A stretch of DNA of 64,000 nucleotides, taken from assembly GCF_018613155.1 (NCBI RefSeq), contig NZ_JAGGQU010000022.1:40770-104769 (forward strand), given 5' to 3'. The notes under the pieces are model-generated. The model searched no databases and was not told where the DNA came from. It worked only from the letters and a program-made list of their open reading frames with translations. Shown in pieces: positions 8,171-17,130 of this stretch. Source of the DNA: Bacillus sp. ISL-55 (GTDB lineage: Bacteria; Bacillota; Bacilli; Bacillales; Cytobacillaceae). Every line of letters begins with the position of its first letter. Within the stretch, counting starts at the first letter, position 1. The position numbers were made by a program, and so were the translations under genes.

Positions 8171-10456
8171 CTATAAGACCGTATAGCTTTTCCATACATC
8201 GGGCAAAAGAGACTGATATTTGCGCTGTAAATATCGATCATCTATTAATAAAATCGAACCTGTATCTTTTTCTGACCGAATGAGTCTCCCGCCAGCCTGC
8301 AGCACTTTGTTCATGCCAGGATAAACATAGGCGTAATCATAGCCATTTTTACCTGTTGAGGAAAAATACTTCTTGATTAAATCCCGTTCAAAATCTATCT
8401 GGGGCAGACCAACACCCACGACAATTACTCCATTCAGTCGGTCACCCTTTAAATCCACTCCTTCTGAAAAAATACCTCCCAGGACGGCAAACCCCACTAA
8501 TGAACCTGATCCATCTGCTTTAAAGGATTCCAGAAACGCTTCACGTTCGACATCTGCCATTCCTGTACCCTGTACAATTGTAGGAATGCCATGATTGCCA
8601 AGATTCCATTCTTCCAATACCGAACTAAGATATAGATAGGAAGGTAAGAAGACTAAGTAGTTGCCTGGCTTGCTTTGAATGGTTTCAGTCAGTGTTTTAA
8701 CTATTGGTTGGATCGAGTTTTCTCTATCCTTATATCTTGTTGATAAAGGATGGATCATTACCTGGTTTTGTTCTTGTGAAAATGGAGAAGGAATACGGAG
8801 AACATAATCATTTTCGTCTCCACCCAACATATCCATGTAATAACCAATTGGACTCAAAGTCGCCGAAAAGTAGACACGGGATTTAAAGTTTTTACCTGCA
8901 TCTTTGATTAAATAGGAGGGATCAAGGCAAAATTGTTTTATTTTAACTTCATTCCTTTGAACCTCTGCATATAAAATGAACCTTTGGTCAAATAGCTTGC
9001 TGATTCTTTGCCAGTTCAGCGCCGCGAAATAGGTTTCTAGCAAAAGCTCAGAATCCCCTGGACTCTCTTTTAGCAATTCTTTTTCAGCATGGTCAATAAA
9101 TTCCAGCACTAACTGATTAAACTCCTCAAGTGGCTCGTTGAACTTAATCGTTTTAGACTGTTCAGCCTGCTTCCTGATGTTGATAAAGAAGTCGTTTAAC
9201 TGCTTGGAAATATCATGGATATCCTTATTTCTCCCTTTAAACTCTCTTTTAAGCTGCAAAAATGGCGCCTTTTCCAAAGTTGAGGAAAACATATCCCTGC
9301 CTCTGTCAACAAGGTTGTGGGCCTCGTCAACAAGAAGCACAGTTTCCTTTTTATGATCATCAAATAAACGCTTTAAAGAAACCTTTGGGTCAAATATATA
9401 ATTATAATCACAAATGACTGTATCAGCCGCATATGCAAGATCCAGAGAAAATTCGAATGGACAAACTCTATGTTTGAGGGCGTATTTTTCAATACAAAGC
9501 CTGTCTAACGAGTTTTCATTATGCAAAATATCGAGTATTGCTTCGTTTATTCTGTCATAATAGCCGTCCGCAAACTCACAATGCTCCTTGTTGCATATCC
9601 CTTGTTCTGTAAAACAAACCTTATCCTTTGCCGTTATGGTTACAACCTTAATATGCAGACCTTTGGCGAACAGCTGACTGAAAGCTTCAGCTGCTGTTTT
9701 CCTCGTCGTTGTTTTGGCAGTCAAGTAAAAAAGCTTTTTCAGGTGGTTCTCTCCGATCGCTTTGACGGACGGAAAGATTGTGGATATTGTTTTACCGATG
9801 CCGGTAGGAGCACTAGCGAAAATAGTCTTCTCATCCTGGATTGTTTTATACACCGAACCAGCAAGCTGCCGCTGTCCCTTACGGTATTGAGCAAAAGGGA
9901 AATCCAGATCTTTTATGCTCTGGTTTCTTTTCAATTCATGCTCTAAACGCAATTTAGCATAAGGAGCAAATACAGAAACCATATTCAATATAACTTCTTT
10001 TAGCTCATTATATGTCCGGGTTCTTATGAATCTTTTCATCTCACCAGAGGATTTCTGAACATAAGTAAGCTGGATATCAATACAATCAAGTTCATGTTCC
10101 TGCATGTACATATAGGCATAGCATTCTGCCTGGGCCCAGTGAGCAAGATTAGTATCCATATCGATAAGGTCAAGGCTTAAAGAAGTTGACTTTATTTCAT
10201 CAATGATAGTATGTCCGCCATTTATAAGAACCCCGTCACATCGTCCTTCTATAATAAAATAAAGGTCTTCATACTCTATTTCTGTCTTTAAAAAAACTTC
10301 ACTTTGATCATGCTCGTTATAGGTATTTTGGACTTCACGATGGATTCGTGAGCCTTCGGTAAAAGATGAAGCAGTCCTGAAGCCAGATACGATACTCCCA
10401 CTTCTATGTACATACTCAGCCAAAGTTCTTACCGGTATCTTGATTTGATTCTTCAT
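8171..10456 (-). CDS. DinG/XPD-like superfamily 2 DNA helicase with N-terminal PD-(D/E)XK nuclease domain
   Basis: The 761-residue protein has an N-terminal RecB-like nuclease core (GRCDGVLINGGHTIIDEIKS: Asp, Glu-x-Lys), then an XPD/DinG helicase: Walker A SAPTGIGKT, four spaced cysteines of the iron-sulfur domain (CFTEQGICNKEHC ... CIEK ... CPFEF), the DEAH box VDEAHNLVDRG, and C-terminal motifs including GIFSEGVDLKG and the arginine-finger region QAGGRLIRSEKD. Such helicases unwind 5'-3' and act in DNA repair. RBS AGGTGAGTGG precedes ATG. It stands alone with its own terminator. The domain fusion is seen directly; the repair role is known from the family. Confidence 0.88.
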   Translation of the reverse strand: MKNQIKIPVRTLAEYVHRSGSIVSGFRTASSFTEGSRIHREVQNTYNEHDQSEVFLKTEIEYEDLYFIIEGRCDGVLINGGHTIIDEIKSTSLSLDLIDMDTNLAHWAQAECYAYMYMQEHELDCIDIQLTYVQKSSGEMKRFIRTRTYNELKEVILNMVSVFAPYAKLRLEHELKRNQSIKDLDFPFAQYRKGQRQLAGSVYKTIQDEKTIFASAPTGIGKTISTIFPSVKAIGENHLKKLFYLTAKTTTRKTAAEAFSQLFAKGLHIKVVTITAKDKVCFTEQGICNKEHCEFADGYYDRINEAILDILHNENSLDRLCIEKYALKHRVCPFEFSLDLAYAADTVICDYNYIFDPKVSLKRLFDDHKKETVLLVDEAHNLVDRGRDMFSSTLEKAPFLQLKREFKGRNKDIHDISKQLNDFFINIRKQAEQSKTIKFNEPLEEFNQLVLEFIDHAEKELLKESPGDSELLLETYFAALNWQRISKLFDQRFILYAEVQRNEVKIKQFCLDPSYLIKDAGKNFKSRVYFSATLSPIGYYMDMLGGDENDYVLRIPSPFSQEQNQVMIHPLSTRYKDRENSIQPIVKTLTETIQSKPGNYLVFLPSYLYLSSVLEEWNLGNHGIPTIVQGTGMADVEREAFLESFKADGSGSLVGFAVLGGIFSEGVDLKGDRLNGVIVVGVGLPQIDFERDLIKKYFSSTGKNGYDYAYVYPGMNKVLQAGGRLIRSEKDTGSILLIDDRYLQRKYQSLLPDVWKSYTVL

Positions 10457-10529
10457 CCACTCACCTGGCCCATAAGTTAAATTCTTATTTTAATTATAGT
10501 ACATACGTTCTGATACATCCAATAAAATT

Positions 10530-10563
10530 AAAAAATCCGTCCCAGTGAATCCTGGAACGGATT
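10530..10563 (-). terminator. Terminator of the 42-residue protein gene
   Basis: Arms AATCCGT-C-CCAG (from 10534) and CTGG-A-ACGGATT (to 10563), 12 bp with one mismatch, followed on the minus strand by TTTTTTAATTTTATT. It starts nine bases after the small gene's stop codon. Confidence 0.8.
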
Positions 10564-10571
10564 AATATCTT

Positions 10572-10700
10572 TTACCAATGGCGTGTATTTTCAAGTAAAC
10601 GATCAATTTCAATTTGGTTCAGTGTAAAACTCAGATCAGTTTCAGCAATTTCCGTTGTCTCATCCAAGAGCTCGTCAATATCCATGCTAATTGTTCCCAT
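10572..10700 (-). CDS. Hypothetical 42-residue acidic protein
   Basis: A 43-codon frame with a strong ribosome site (GAGGAGG, seven bases before ATG), its own promoter upstream and a terminator just downstream, so I believe it is a real gene. The product begins MGTISMDIDELLDETTEIAE and ends LLENTRHW; it is acidic, has no signal peptide or membrane segment, and I do not recognise it. It lies just beyond the peptide-signalling block but is separated from it by a terminator. Confidence 0.6.
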   Translation of the reverse strand: MGTISMDIDELLDETTEIAETDLSFTLNQIEIDRLLENTRHW

Positions 10701-10768
10701 ACCGAACCTCCTCATAGTTTTCAGCTGGACAGATAATGTACGTCCGGCTTCGTGAAAATAGTTCGTAT

Positions 10769-10797
10769 ATTATATGAGGGTTCTGGGGGTAATTTAA
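10769..10797 (-). promoter_or_regulatory. Promoter of the 42-residue protein gene
   Basis: On the minus strand TTAAAT (10792-10797) and TATAAT (10769-10774) are 17 bp apart. The -35 match is weak, the -10 perfect. Confidence 0.5.
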
Positions 10798-10830
10798 CGC
10801 TATTAAAATTTTCCCAAGTTTTCCGGGTAA

Positions 10831-10861
10831 AAAAACAAAAAGGCCTAAAGTCGGCCTTTTT
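10831..10861 (-). terminator. Terminator after the signal-peptide gene
   Basis: Nine-base-pair stem (AAAAAGGCC / GGCCTTTTT, 10837-10845 with 10853-10861), then TTTTTGTTTTTTT on the minus strand. It closes the regulator-peptide transcript 11 bases after the peptide stop codon. Confidence 0.88.
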
Positions 10862-10871
10862 GCTGCAATTT

Positions 10872-10964
10872 TTATACTGGAGGTTGGATTGGTGGCATGC
10901 CTGCTGCTAAAACACCTAAAGCAAATGCACTTGTTGAAAGTAAAGCAAATAACTTCCTTTTCAT
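10872..10964 (-). CDS. Small secreted peptide, probable quorum-sensing precursor (NprX/PapR-type)
   Basis: A 31-codon frame encodes MKRKLFALLSTSAFALGVLA followed by AGMPPIQPPV: a basic start, a hydrophobic signal core, and a short proline-rich tail. Its ribosome site GGAGGA (10972-10977) begins just before the stop of the TPR regulator gene, with seven bases to ATG, so the two are co-translated. In the RNPP family the gene after the regulator encodes an exported precursor whose C-terminal 5-8 residues return to the cell through Opp and bind the TPR domain. By analogy the active peptide should lie in the last residues (MPPIQPPV or shorter). This tail does not resemble the NprX or PapR peptides I know, so the exact peptide is inference. 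Confidence 0.78.
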   Translation of the reverse strand: MKRKLFALLSTSAFALGVLAAGMPPIQPPV

Positions 10965-10979
10965 TTTACATTCCTCCAT

Positions 10980-12200
10980 TTAATTAATTTTTTCAATATA
11001 TTTTACTGCTTGATCAAACCTGCCTATCTTTTGATAGTGATTTGATAGCATTTTGTAAAATCCAATTAACTCTTCACTTTTCCCATCACTTTCTTCTAAA
11101 TACGGAATTACTTTTGATTCAGAGTAAGCAAGTGATTTTTCGGGTGACTCAAGGTTCATAAGGTAATAATGTGATAGTATCTTATACTTGCGATTATCTA
11201 ACCTCTTGGAGACTTCATGTACCTCTTCAAAAGCATCTCTTGCCTGATTATTATTGCCAAGTTCAAAGTTAATTTCACCTATCGAATAGGTGGTAATAAT
11301 ATAGTTTAGATTAACCTGGGTTTGCATTTCCTTACTTTTTTCAAAGAATACGAGGGCATCTTGATAATTATTCAATTTCTTCTGCAAGTAACCCATATTA
11401 TGATAAATATCAGGTAATAGATTGGTTTCTTTCAATAATTCTGCATTGCGGATCAAGTGTTTAAAACAATCTTGAGCTTCTTCATAAATTTTCGAATGTG
11501 TGTAGTTGATCCCTAATAAAATCATTACGTGCAATATTCTTTTGAAGTTATGGTCCTCCATAAATTCTTCTAGTGCTAGCTTGCCATAATATATAGCATA
11601 GCCTGGTTCATCAAGGGAACTTTTAGCTAATGCGCGATGGTATAGTAATTCCCCGCTAGAAATTTCAATTTTGGATGCTTTTCCTATCGAATTTAAAATG
11701 CCATCCGCTTTTTTACAATTTCCCTTCTTTAATAACCATACAGCACGCAGATAGGAAAATAAAGCCATTTGAGGTTGGGAAAATATATTCTTTTGCTTAT
11801 TCAACAGTTCAAATTGCTTACTTGCTTCAGAAATCTTACCTTTAAATATTAAATACCTATATTTAGCAAGTTCATATGTATGTAAATTTGTAGAAAAAGG
11901 GATGATTCCTTCAAACTCTTGCAGCTTCTTCATTACACCATCAGCGTCATCGTTTAAGTAATAATCAATTTTCTCATTCAGTTCACCGACCAGCTGCTTA
12001 ATCTGTCCTTCATTTTCAGTAATAGATGAAAGGTTGACGCCAAGTCTCTCGAGCAATAGACCCATTGTTTCTTCATTGGCTTCCTTCGAGTTGCTTTCAA
12101 TCTTGCTTAGATGGGGAACTGAACATATGCCATTAGCCAGTTCCTTTTGTGTCAAACCTTGTTGGATCCTATAAAATTTAATGAGTGGTCCGAATTGCAT
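10980..12200 (-). CDS. RNPP-family peptide-responsive transcriptional regulator (NprR-like), HTH plus TPR repeats
   Basis: The 406-residue protein begins with an HTH_3 domain (LTQKELANGICSVPHLSKIE, residues 18-37), followed by helical TPR repeats to the end (for example PDIYHNMGYLQKKLNNYQDA). Length and layout match NprR (423 residues) better than PlcR (285). NprR-type proteins bind an imported peptide and then switch on protease and sporulation-phase genes. The subtilisin-like protease gene lies upstream on the same strand and the 30-residue peptide gene follows immediately, the same order as nprA-nprR-nprX. The target genes are not shown by sequence. RBS AGGTGA precedes ATG 12200. Confidence 0.85.
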   Translation of the reverse strand: MQFGPLIKFYRIQQGLTQKELANGICSVPHLSKIESNSKEANEETMGLLLERLGVNLSSITENEGQIKQLVGELNEKIDYYLNDDADGVMKKLQEFEGIIPFSTNLHTYELAKYRYLIFKGKISEASKQFELLNKQKNIFSQPQMALFSYLRAVWLLKKGNCKKADGILNSIGKASKIEISSGELLYHRALAKSSLDEPGYAIYYGKLALEEFMEDHNFKRILHVMILLGINYTHSKIYEEAQDCFKHLIRNAELLKETNLLPDIYHNMGYLQKKLNNYQDALVFFEKSKEMQTQVNLNYIITTYSIGEINFELGNNNQARDAFEEVHEVSKRLDNRKYKILSHYYLMNLESPEKSLAYSESKVIPYLEESDGKSEELIGFYKMLSNHYQKIGRFDQAVKYIEKIN

Positions 12201-12329
12201 ACATTCACCTACCGTTTTACTTTTAATCTACCATCTTTTCAAACTTTTTAAACAGATCAAAAGTACTATTTTTTAAAAATTCTATATTTTATAAATTATT
12301 TCTTCATATATTACTACAAATTATTAAAT

Positions 12330-12361
12330 AAAGCCACCCGGATCAATCAACCCGGATGGCT
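12330..12361 (-). terminator. Terminator of the protease gene
   Basis: Ten-base arms AGCCATCCGG / CCGGGTGGCT (one wobble pair) around a ten-base loop, then TTTATTTAATAATTT on the minus strand. The U-tract is moderate, so some read-through into the regulator gene is possible. Confidence 0.72.
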
Positions 12362-12381
12362 GGCATAGTTGTCAGCTTTTA

Positions 12382-13665
12382 TTATTTTACACGTGGGAAA
12401 CCGAAACCAGATGCATAATCGTCTCCAGTTGCTGCTCCTGTTCCACCTTTGATATCATAAAGCTTAGCACGTCTCTGGATTTCAGAACGAAGCTGTGAGT
12501 TGCTCCAGTACTTGTTAGAAGACCAAAGCTTCGCTGCAAGACCCGCAATATGAGGAGTTGCCATTGAAGTGCCACTCATTGTCGTGTAGTTTCCATCTAC
12601 TGCAGTTGAGTAAATCCCTCCGCCAGGAGCAGAAACTTCAACATCTTTTTCCTGGATATAGTAGTCGCCGTCAGTATTAGGGTTTCCGCGAGAAGAGAAG
12701 TTGGATACTCTATGAGTTCCGTTGACGAATGCGTTGTCAAGTGATGCAACTGCGATGGCATTTGTCATTGCGCCAGGGTAGCCAATAGTGTTCGCATATG
12801 GACCGCTGTTCCCAGCAGCTGCTACTACAAGCGCACCTTTGCTGTATGCATAGTCAACAGCGCTCGCAATCATTGAATCTTTTCCACTTGAACCAAGTGA
12901 CATATTGATGACTACTTTCGTTCCTGTTCGTACTCCTTCATCAGCAGCATGGCGAATCGCTCCTGCGATGTCATCTGAGTAACCTGAACCGTTATCGCCA
13001 AGAACTTTATAGCCCCAAAGTTCAGATTGTGGTGCTACACCATAGATACCTGCTCCGTCATAACCACCATTGGCGACAGCTGTTCCAGCAACATGTGTTC
13101 CGTGTCCCTGACGGTCGGTACATGTTCCGTTAACCAAAGGTGAACTTTGTGTAAAGTCTTTACATTGTTCGACATTATCAGTTAAGTCGATGTGGTTGCG
13201 ATTAATACCAGTATCCAGGACAGCTACCTTGATTCCATCGCCGCCGCTTGTAGATTGGATGTAGTTATCATTATAGATTGCTTGAATGCCCCAAGGAGTT
13301 TGGTCAGATGGATAAGATGCCTGAACAGTGTAATCACCCTTGTCTTTTCCTTTACCATTGCCATTTCCTTCAACACGAGCGTCAATTGTGTGTATCCCAA
13401 CCTGAGAAACATCGATATTTTTGTTCTTTAACAATGCCTGATATTGCTTGCTGTTTACTTCTGCTGTAAATCCTTGATTACCAAAGTCCCATCGCTTGCC
13501 ATATTGTTCTTGTACTTTAGCTTTTTCTGCACTCGGACCCTGAATCAAAACTCGATAAGTATCCTGGCTTTCTGGTGTTGTAGCACCAAAAGCCCCTGTC
13601 GCAAACATGGAAACACCCATTGCCAAACTAAGTACTGCGGATCCGAATATTCTTTTCTTTTTCAT
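12382..13665 (-). CDS. Secreted subtilisin-like serine protease (peptidase S8)
   Basis: From ATG 13665 (RBS GAGAGGAGC) the gene encodes 427 residues: a signal peptide (1-27, MKKKRIFGSAVLSLAMGVSM...), an inhibitor_I9-type propeptide (about 35-100), a Gly/Lys linker, and a mature S8 domain. The triad is Asp151 (VAVLDTGIN), His188 (GHGTHVAGT) and Ser367 (SGTSMATPH), with oxyanion Asn286. Cys168 and Cys182 may form a disulfide near the active site. Such enzymes degrade extracellular protein in stationary phase. The longer open frame to 13749 begins inside the promoter and is rejected. The position next to the peptide-sensing regulator suggests quorum control. Confidence 0.93.
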   Translation of the reverse strand: MKKKRIFGSAVLSLAMGVSMFATGAFGATTPESQDTYRVLIQGPSAEKAKVQEQYGKRWDFGNQGFTAEVNSKQYQALLKNKNIDVSQVGIHTIDARVEGNGNGKGKDKGDYTVQASYPSDQTPWGIQAIYNDNYIQSTSGGDGIKVAVLDTGINRNHIDLTDNVEQCKDFTQSSPLVNGTCTDRQGHGTHVAGTAVANGGYDGAGIYGVAPQSELWGYKVLGDNGSGYSDDIAGAIRHAADEGVRTGTKVVINMSLGSSGKDSMIASAVDYAYSKGALVVAAAGNSGPYANTIGYPGAMTNAIAVASLDNAFVNGTHRVSNFSSRGNPNTDGDYYIQEKDVEVSAPGGGIYSTAVDGNYTTMSGTSMATPHIAGLAAKLWSSNKYWSNSQLRSEIQRRAKLYDIKGGTGAATGDDYASGFGFPRVK

Positions 13666-13719
13666 TCTTTTGCTCCTCTCGCCTTCAAAAAATTTTACAG
13701 CTTGCCGGCTGCAGAAATA

Positions 13720-13749
13720 AGTATATTTTAAATTTTCAGCCAATATCAA
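13720..13749 (-). promoter_or_regulatory. Sigma-A promoter of the protease gene
   Basis: On the minus strand TTGATA (13744-13749) and TATACT (13720-13725) are separated by 18 bp; the transcript would start about 50 bases before ATG 13665. The rest of 13750-14060 is AT-rich, with no gene I can support. Confidence 0.7.
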
Positions 13750-14058
13750 CTGTTAACCGAGCCTTTCTGTTTGGGAAAAATGAAACACAAAAATACAGTA
13801 TTGACGCTGTTTTGGAAGTGTATTACCATTTGCATTTCCAATTTAAACACACGTTTCCAACATGATAGTCAATTTCTGATTAACATGTTTCTTCCTTATA
13901 TACATTTAAATTTAGAGCGGTATGCGATAACAAAATGGCAAAAAAGAACTGGTAAATCATGATCCAAACATATTGGGAAACCGCTTGCTTTAGAAAGCAT
14001 TTATAGAAAAAAAAGACCCATAAAACATGCTCCAATTCACCTCATTTCTCGATACTAA

Positions 14059-14092
14059 ATAAAAAAACACTCCGATAATTTATCGAAGTGTT
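14059..14092 (-). terminator. Terminator of the PAS/STAS gene
   Basis: A long imperfect hairpin (AACACTCCGATAA / TTATCGAAGTGTT, 14066-14078 with 14080-14092) is followed on the minus strand by TTTTTTTATTTAG. Confidence 0.85.
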
Positions 14093-14096
14093 CATT

Positions 14097-14825
14097 CTAT
14101 ATTGATTTGTTAAATGCTTTGCTGAGAGTATTTAAAAAAGGCACATCAGGGATAGTTTTTGAGTTATTAAGGTAAAAGGCATGATTCGGTTTAATGCCAA
14201 TTATACAGGGCTGAAGCCCCATCAACTGGAGTTCATTAACAAGTGAAACGAAGGCTTCTACTCCTTCGATTGTTAAATTTCCGACTCCATTAAAATCGAA
14301 CAGAACCTCTTGATAGTCCCCTTCTTGTGATTTTTCCAATACCCTCTTTTCATTTTGGCCAATCAATTCAACATCCAGGTTTCCAAAAAGAGGCACCAAT
14401 GCCGTGCTTTTAGTTAAATTTTTGAATGGGCAAGAAAGACCTTTAATTTCGAAAAGTGTTTTTTCAACCAACTCTTTTTTTTCAAGCAGTTCTAGATTTG
14501 TGTCCGCCAGCCGTTTACGGTGTTTATCAACAATACTTTCTAATTCCATCAGACGATGGTCTTTTCCAATACAAATGATATGACCCCTATCTCCACTCCA
14601 ATTTACACTTATGTCAAACAGGGCATATGGGGATTCTTTGGTTTTCATGGTCAATTCGCCTTCTGCCTTGCTTTCCTTATTTCCCAATATATTTTTTGTT
14701 TTGCCATGGCTTTCCCTATCCACCAGGTCAAGAAACTTATCACCTATTGTAAAAGTCTCTGAGCCTATTTGGGAAAATCCAAGGATATTATAGTCGTCAC
14801 GATCTAAATAAAAAATGAGCATCAT
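14097..14825 (-). CDS. PAS-like plus STAS domain protein, RsbR-related
   Basis: About 242 residues. The N-terminal 90 residues look like a PAS fold (FYLDRDDYNILGFSQIGSET ... GHIICIGKDH), then a helical linker (about 95-130), then a STAS domain (LVPLFGNLDVEL ... VLFDFNGVGNLTIEGVEAFV ... LMGLQPCIIGIKP). The phospho-threonine of the RsbR DTMVAH motif is replaced by LTIEGVEA, so it may not be a normal RsbT substrate. The start ATG 14825 follows TTTGGAGA; the longer frame to 14888 lacks a site. A stressosome or light/redox sensor role is inferred from domain order only. Confidence 0.72.
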   Translation of the reverse strand: MMLIFYLDRDDYNILGFSQIGSETFTIGDKFLDLVDRESHGKTKNILGNKESKAEGELTMKTKESPYALFDISVNWSGDRGHIICIGKDHRLMELESIVDKHRKRLADTNLELLEKKELVEKTLFEIKGLSCPFKNLTKSTALVPLFGNLDVELIGQNEKRVLEKSQEGDYQEVLFDFNGVGNLTIEGVEAFVSLVNELQLMGLQPCIIGIKPNHAFYLNNSKTIPDVPFLNTLSKAFNKSI

Positions 14826-15085
14826 ATTAAATATCTCCAAACAGCTGCTGCCATGGACGAAGAAAAATACTTTGTTGATTGTGCTCATTGGCTAAATGGA
14901 ACCCTGACTTCCAGAGGAATGAAGACAGAACACCTTATTGATAATTTTCAAAGATTGAAGAATGCTTATCCTCCTTGCATTTCTGTCTTCCACGTTCCCC
15001 ATATTTTTCAAGAAGGATTGGATTATCTTTGTAGATTCCGTCGGTAACCTCTTCTATAATAGCGTTTTCACTATAAAAAAAAGAC

Positions 15086-15114
15086 TTGTATTTTTCTAAG
15101 ATTTAAAATAATAT
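15086..15114 (+). promoter_or_regulatory. Promoter of the GNAT gene
   Basis: TTGTAT (15086-15091), 17 bp, TAATAT (15109-15114); the coding start is 31 bases downstream. The remaining gap 14826-15085 shows no supported gene. Confidence 0.55.
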
Positions 15115-15144
15115 ACTTAAAAGCTTTGAAAGGGAGAAAATGGT

Positions 15145-15930
15145 ATGATTAGAAAACTAAAAGCAAGTGATAACGAAATGGTTATGGACTTTTTAAAAGA
15201 TGAAGCTGCATTGAACCTCTTCATAATTGGTGATATTGAGGCGTTTGGTTATGATTCTGATTTCCAGGAGCTGTGGGGTTTTTTTGGAGAAGATCATGAT
15301 TTATCAGCGATTTTACTTCGGTTCCACAACTCTTTCATACCTTATGCTAAAACTGGTACAGTACCCGTGAAAGAATTTTCCAAGTTTATAAAGTCTTTTC
15401 CTGATAAAATTTTCTTATCTGGAAAAAGTGATTTGGTTGAAAAATTCGAGAATATACCGGGGATCGAACTTGGCAAAAAGCAAGTGACATATTTCGCTGA
15501 ATGTAATACTGATGAGTTTATTGGACAAACAGAGTGTGAAATTAAAAAAGCAAATACTGAAGATGTGGATCGAATAATCGAATTAAGAGCTGGGATTGAA
15601 GAATTTCATCCTAATCCAAATGCGCGCAAAATATTAATGCAATCTATGGAAACAGGTACCGGGAGAACTTATTACCTTGAGCAAGATAGAAAGATGGTTG
15701 CTTCAGCTTCCACAGCTGCGGAAAATTCAATGTCTGCTATGATCGTTGGGGTATGTACTCACATCGATTATCGACGAAAAGGACTTGCAACTGCTGTGAT
15801 GCAAAAACTTTTCAAAGACGTTATGAATGAAGGAAAGTTATTATGCCTCTTTTATGACAACCCTGACGCAGGCCGAATATATAAGCGGTTGGGCTTCGTG
15901 GATATCGGGATGTGGACCATGTATCGGTGA
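15145..15930 (+). CDS. GNAT family N-acetyltransferase
   Basis: The 261-residue protein ends in a GNAT domain (about residues 130-260). Acetyl-CoA binding motif A is MIVGVCTHIDYRRKGLATAV, with the R/Q-x-x-G-x-G/A pattern as RRKGLA, and the C-terminal motif B is FYDNPDAGRIYKRLGF. The N-terminal half is a second, degenerate GNAT-like region. Such enzymes move acetyl from acetyl-CoA to an amine; the acceptor is unknown. RBS AAAGGGAG precedes ATG 15145. It is monocistronic and convergent with the aldolase gene. Confidence 0.85.
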   Translation: MIRKLKASDNEMVMDFLKDEAALNLFIIGDIEAFGYDSDFQELWGFFGEDHDLSAILLRFHNSFIPYAKTGTVPVKEFSKFIKSFPDKIFLSGKSDLVEKFENIPGIELGKKQVTYFAECNTDEFIGQTECEIKKANTEDVDRIIELRAGIEEFHPNPNARKILMQSMETGTGRTYYLEQDRKMVASASTAAENSMSAMIVGVCTHIDYRRKGLATAVMQKLFKDVMNEGKLLCLFYDNPDAGRIYKRLGFVDIGMWTMYR

Positions 15931-15931
15931 T

Positions 15932-15966
15932 AAAAAAGAAAGCTGGATGTGAGCCATCCAGCTTTC
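15932..15966. terminator. Bidirectional terminator
   Basis: Twelve-base-pair stem (GAAAGCTGGATG / CATCCAGCTTTC, 15938-15949 with 15955-15966). The minus strand has a following T tract (TTTTTT), so it mainly serves the aldolase gene; it also lies directly behind the GNAT gene. Confidence 0.88.
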
Positions 15967-15969
15967 GTC

Positions 15970-16995
15970 TTATTGTCTGGCTACCTTGGCGATTGCATCG
16001 ATTGCCTTCTGGATTTGATCTTCTGTTACATCATAATGGGTTACGAACCTAACAAAAGTGGGGCCAAATGTACCCGAGATGACTCCTTCAGAACGCAGTC
16101 TCTCGACAAAAACATCAGAAGTGATGTTCAAGCCTTCTACATCTGCAACGACTATATTTGTTTCGGGCTGCCTGGCAAGCTTCATTCCAGGGATCGCTTC
16201 GATTGCTTCAGCCAAAATCCTCGCATTCCATTGGTCTTCTCCAAGTCTATCTTTCATCTTTGTCAGGGCAATCAAACCAGGTGCAGCAATGACACCTGCC
16301 TGCCTCATACCGCCACCAAGGCGCTTCCTCCATTTGCGTGCTGTTGTAATAAATTCAGGATTACCAGCTATGATTGAGCCAACTGGAGCTCCTAGTCCCT
16401 TTGAAAGACATATTTGAACAGTATCTGTGTATTTAGCGAATTCCTTCACATCGACACCTGCAGCTGCTGCGGCGTTAAACAATCTTGCACCATCAAGATG
16501 AACAGGCACTTTATTGGCTTGCGCAATACTATAGATTGCTTCCATATTTTCGACCGGAATGACTGCTCCTCCTGCGCGGTTGTGAGTATTCTCTAAACAA
16601 ATCAGCCCTGTTTCAGGATAATGGATATCCTCAGTTCGAATTGCATTTAAAACATCTTCTGGCTCCATTGCTCCTCTGAGACCTGGAATGGTCCTGGTCT
16701 GGACTCCGGCAAGGGCAGCTACAGCACCTGATTCATAATAAAAAATATGGGATTCTTCCTCCAATAGCAATTCCTGTCCTGGTCGACAATGCGTTAGAAC
16801 CGCTATTTGATTCCCTTGTGTACCACTTGTAACAAACAGGGCTGCTTCCTTGCCTAATATTTCAGCTGCAGTTTCTTCCAACTCCCTGACTGTTGGATCC
16901 TCTTTATAGACATCATCACCCACCTCAGCAGAGTACATAGCTTTACGCATTTCTTCAGTAGGTTTCGTGACAGTATCACTTCTTAAATCAATCAT
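15970..16995 (-). CDS. ltaE: Low-specificity L-threonine aldolase
   Basis: The 341-residue protein matches the PLP-dependent beta-eliminating-lyase family of threonine aldolases from end to end: MIDLRSDTVTKPTEEMRKAM at the start, the PLP-stacking and binding regions (VTSGTQGNQ; HLDGARLFNAA), and the Schiff-base lysine in CLSKGLGAPVGS. The enzyme cleaves L-threonine and allo-threonine to glycine and acetaldehyde. Length is typical. RBS GAGGGGAAAG precedes ATG. It is a single gene in a convergent pair with the GNAT gene. Confidence 0.92.
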   Translation of the reverse strand: MIDLRSDTVTKPTEEMRKAMYSAEVGDDVYKEDPTVRELEETAAEILGKEAALFVTSGTQGNQIAVLTHCRPGQELLLEEESHIFYYESGAVAALAGVQTRTIPGLRGAMEPEDVLNAIRTEDIHYPETGLICLENTHNRAGGAVIPVENMEAIYSIAQANKVPVHLDGARLFNAAAAAGVDVKEFAKYTDTVQICLSKGLGAPVGSIIAGNPEFITTARKWRKRLGGGMRQAGVIAAPGLIALTKMKDRLGEDQWNARILAEAIEAIPGMKLARQPETNIVVADVEGLNITSDVFVERLRSEGVISGTFGPTFVRFVTHYDVTEDQIQKAIDAIAKVARQ

Positions 16996-17130
16996 TACTT
17001 TCCCCTCGTTCCTATGTAAATTTCTTATTTATTCATATTTTAACAACTCAACCTGCAAAAAACTAACAGTTTCTCCTTTATAGCATCCGGGTATTTCTTA
17101 TATATACAAAAAATAAAGGAGGAATACAGT

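Noticed and set aside
13771..13962. 63-codon plus-strand frame upstream of the protease
   Set aside because: No ribosome site or terminator; AT-rich intergenic DNA containing only the divergent regulatory region.
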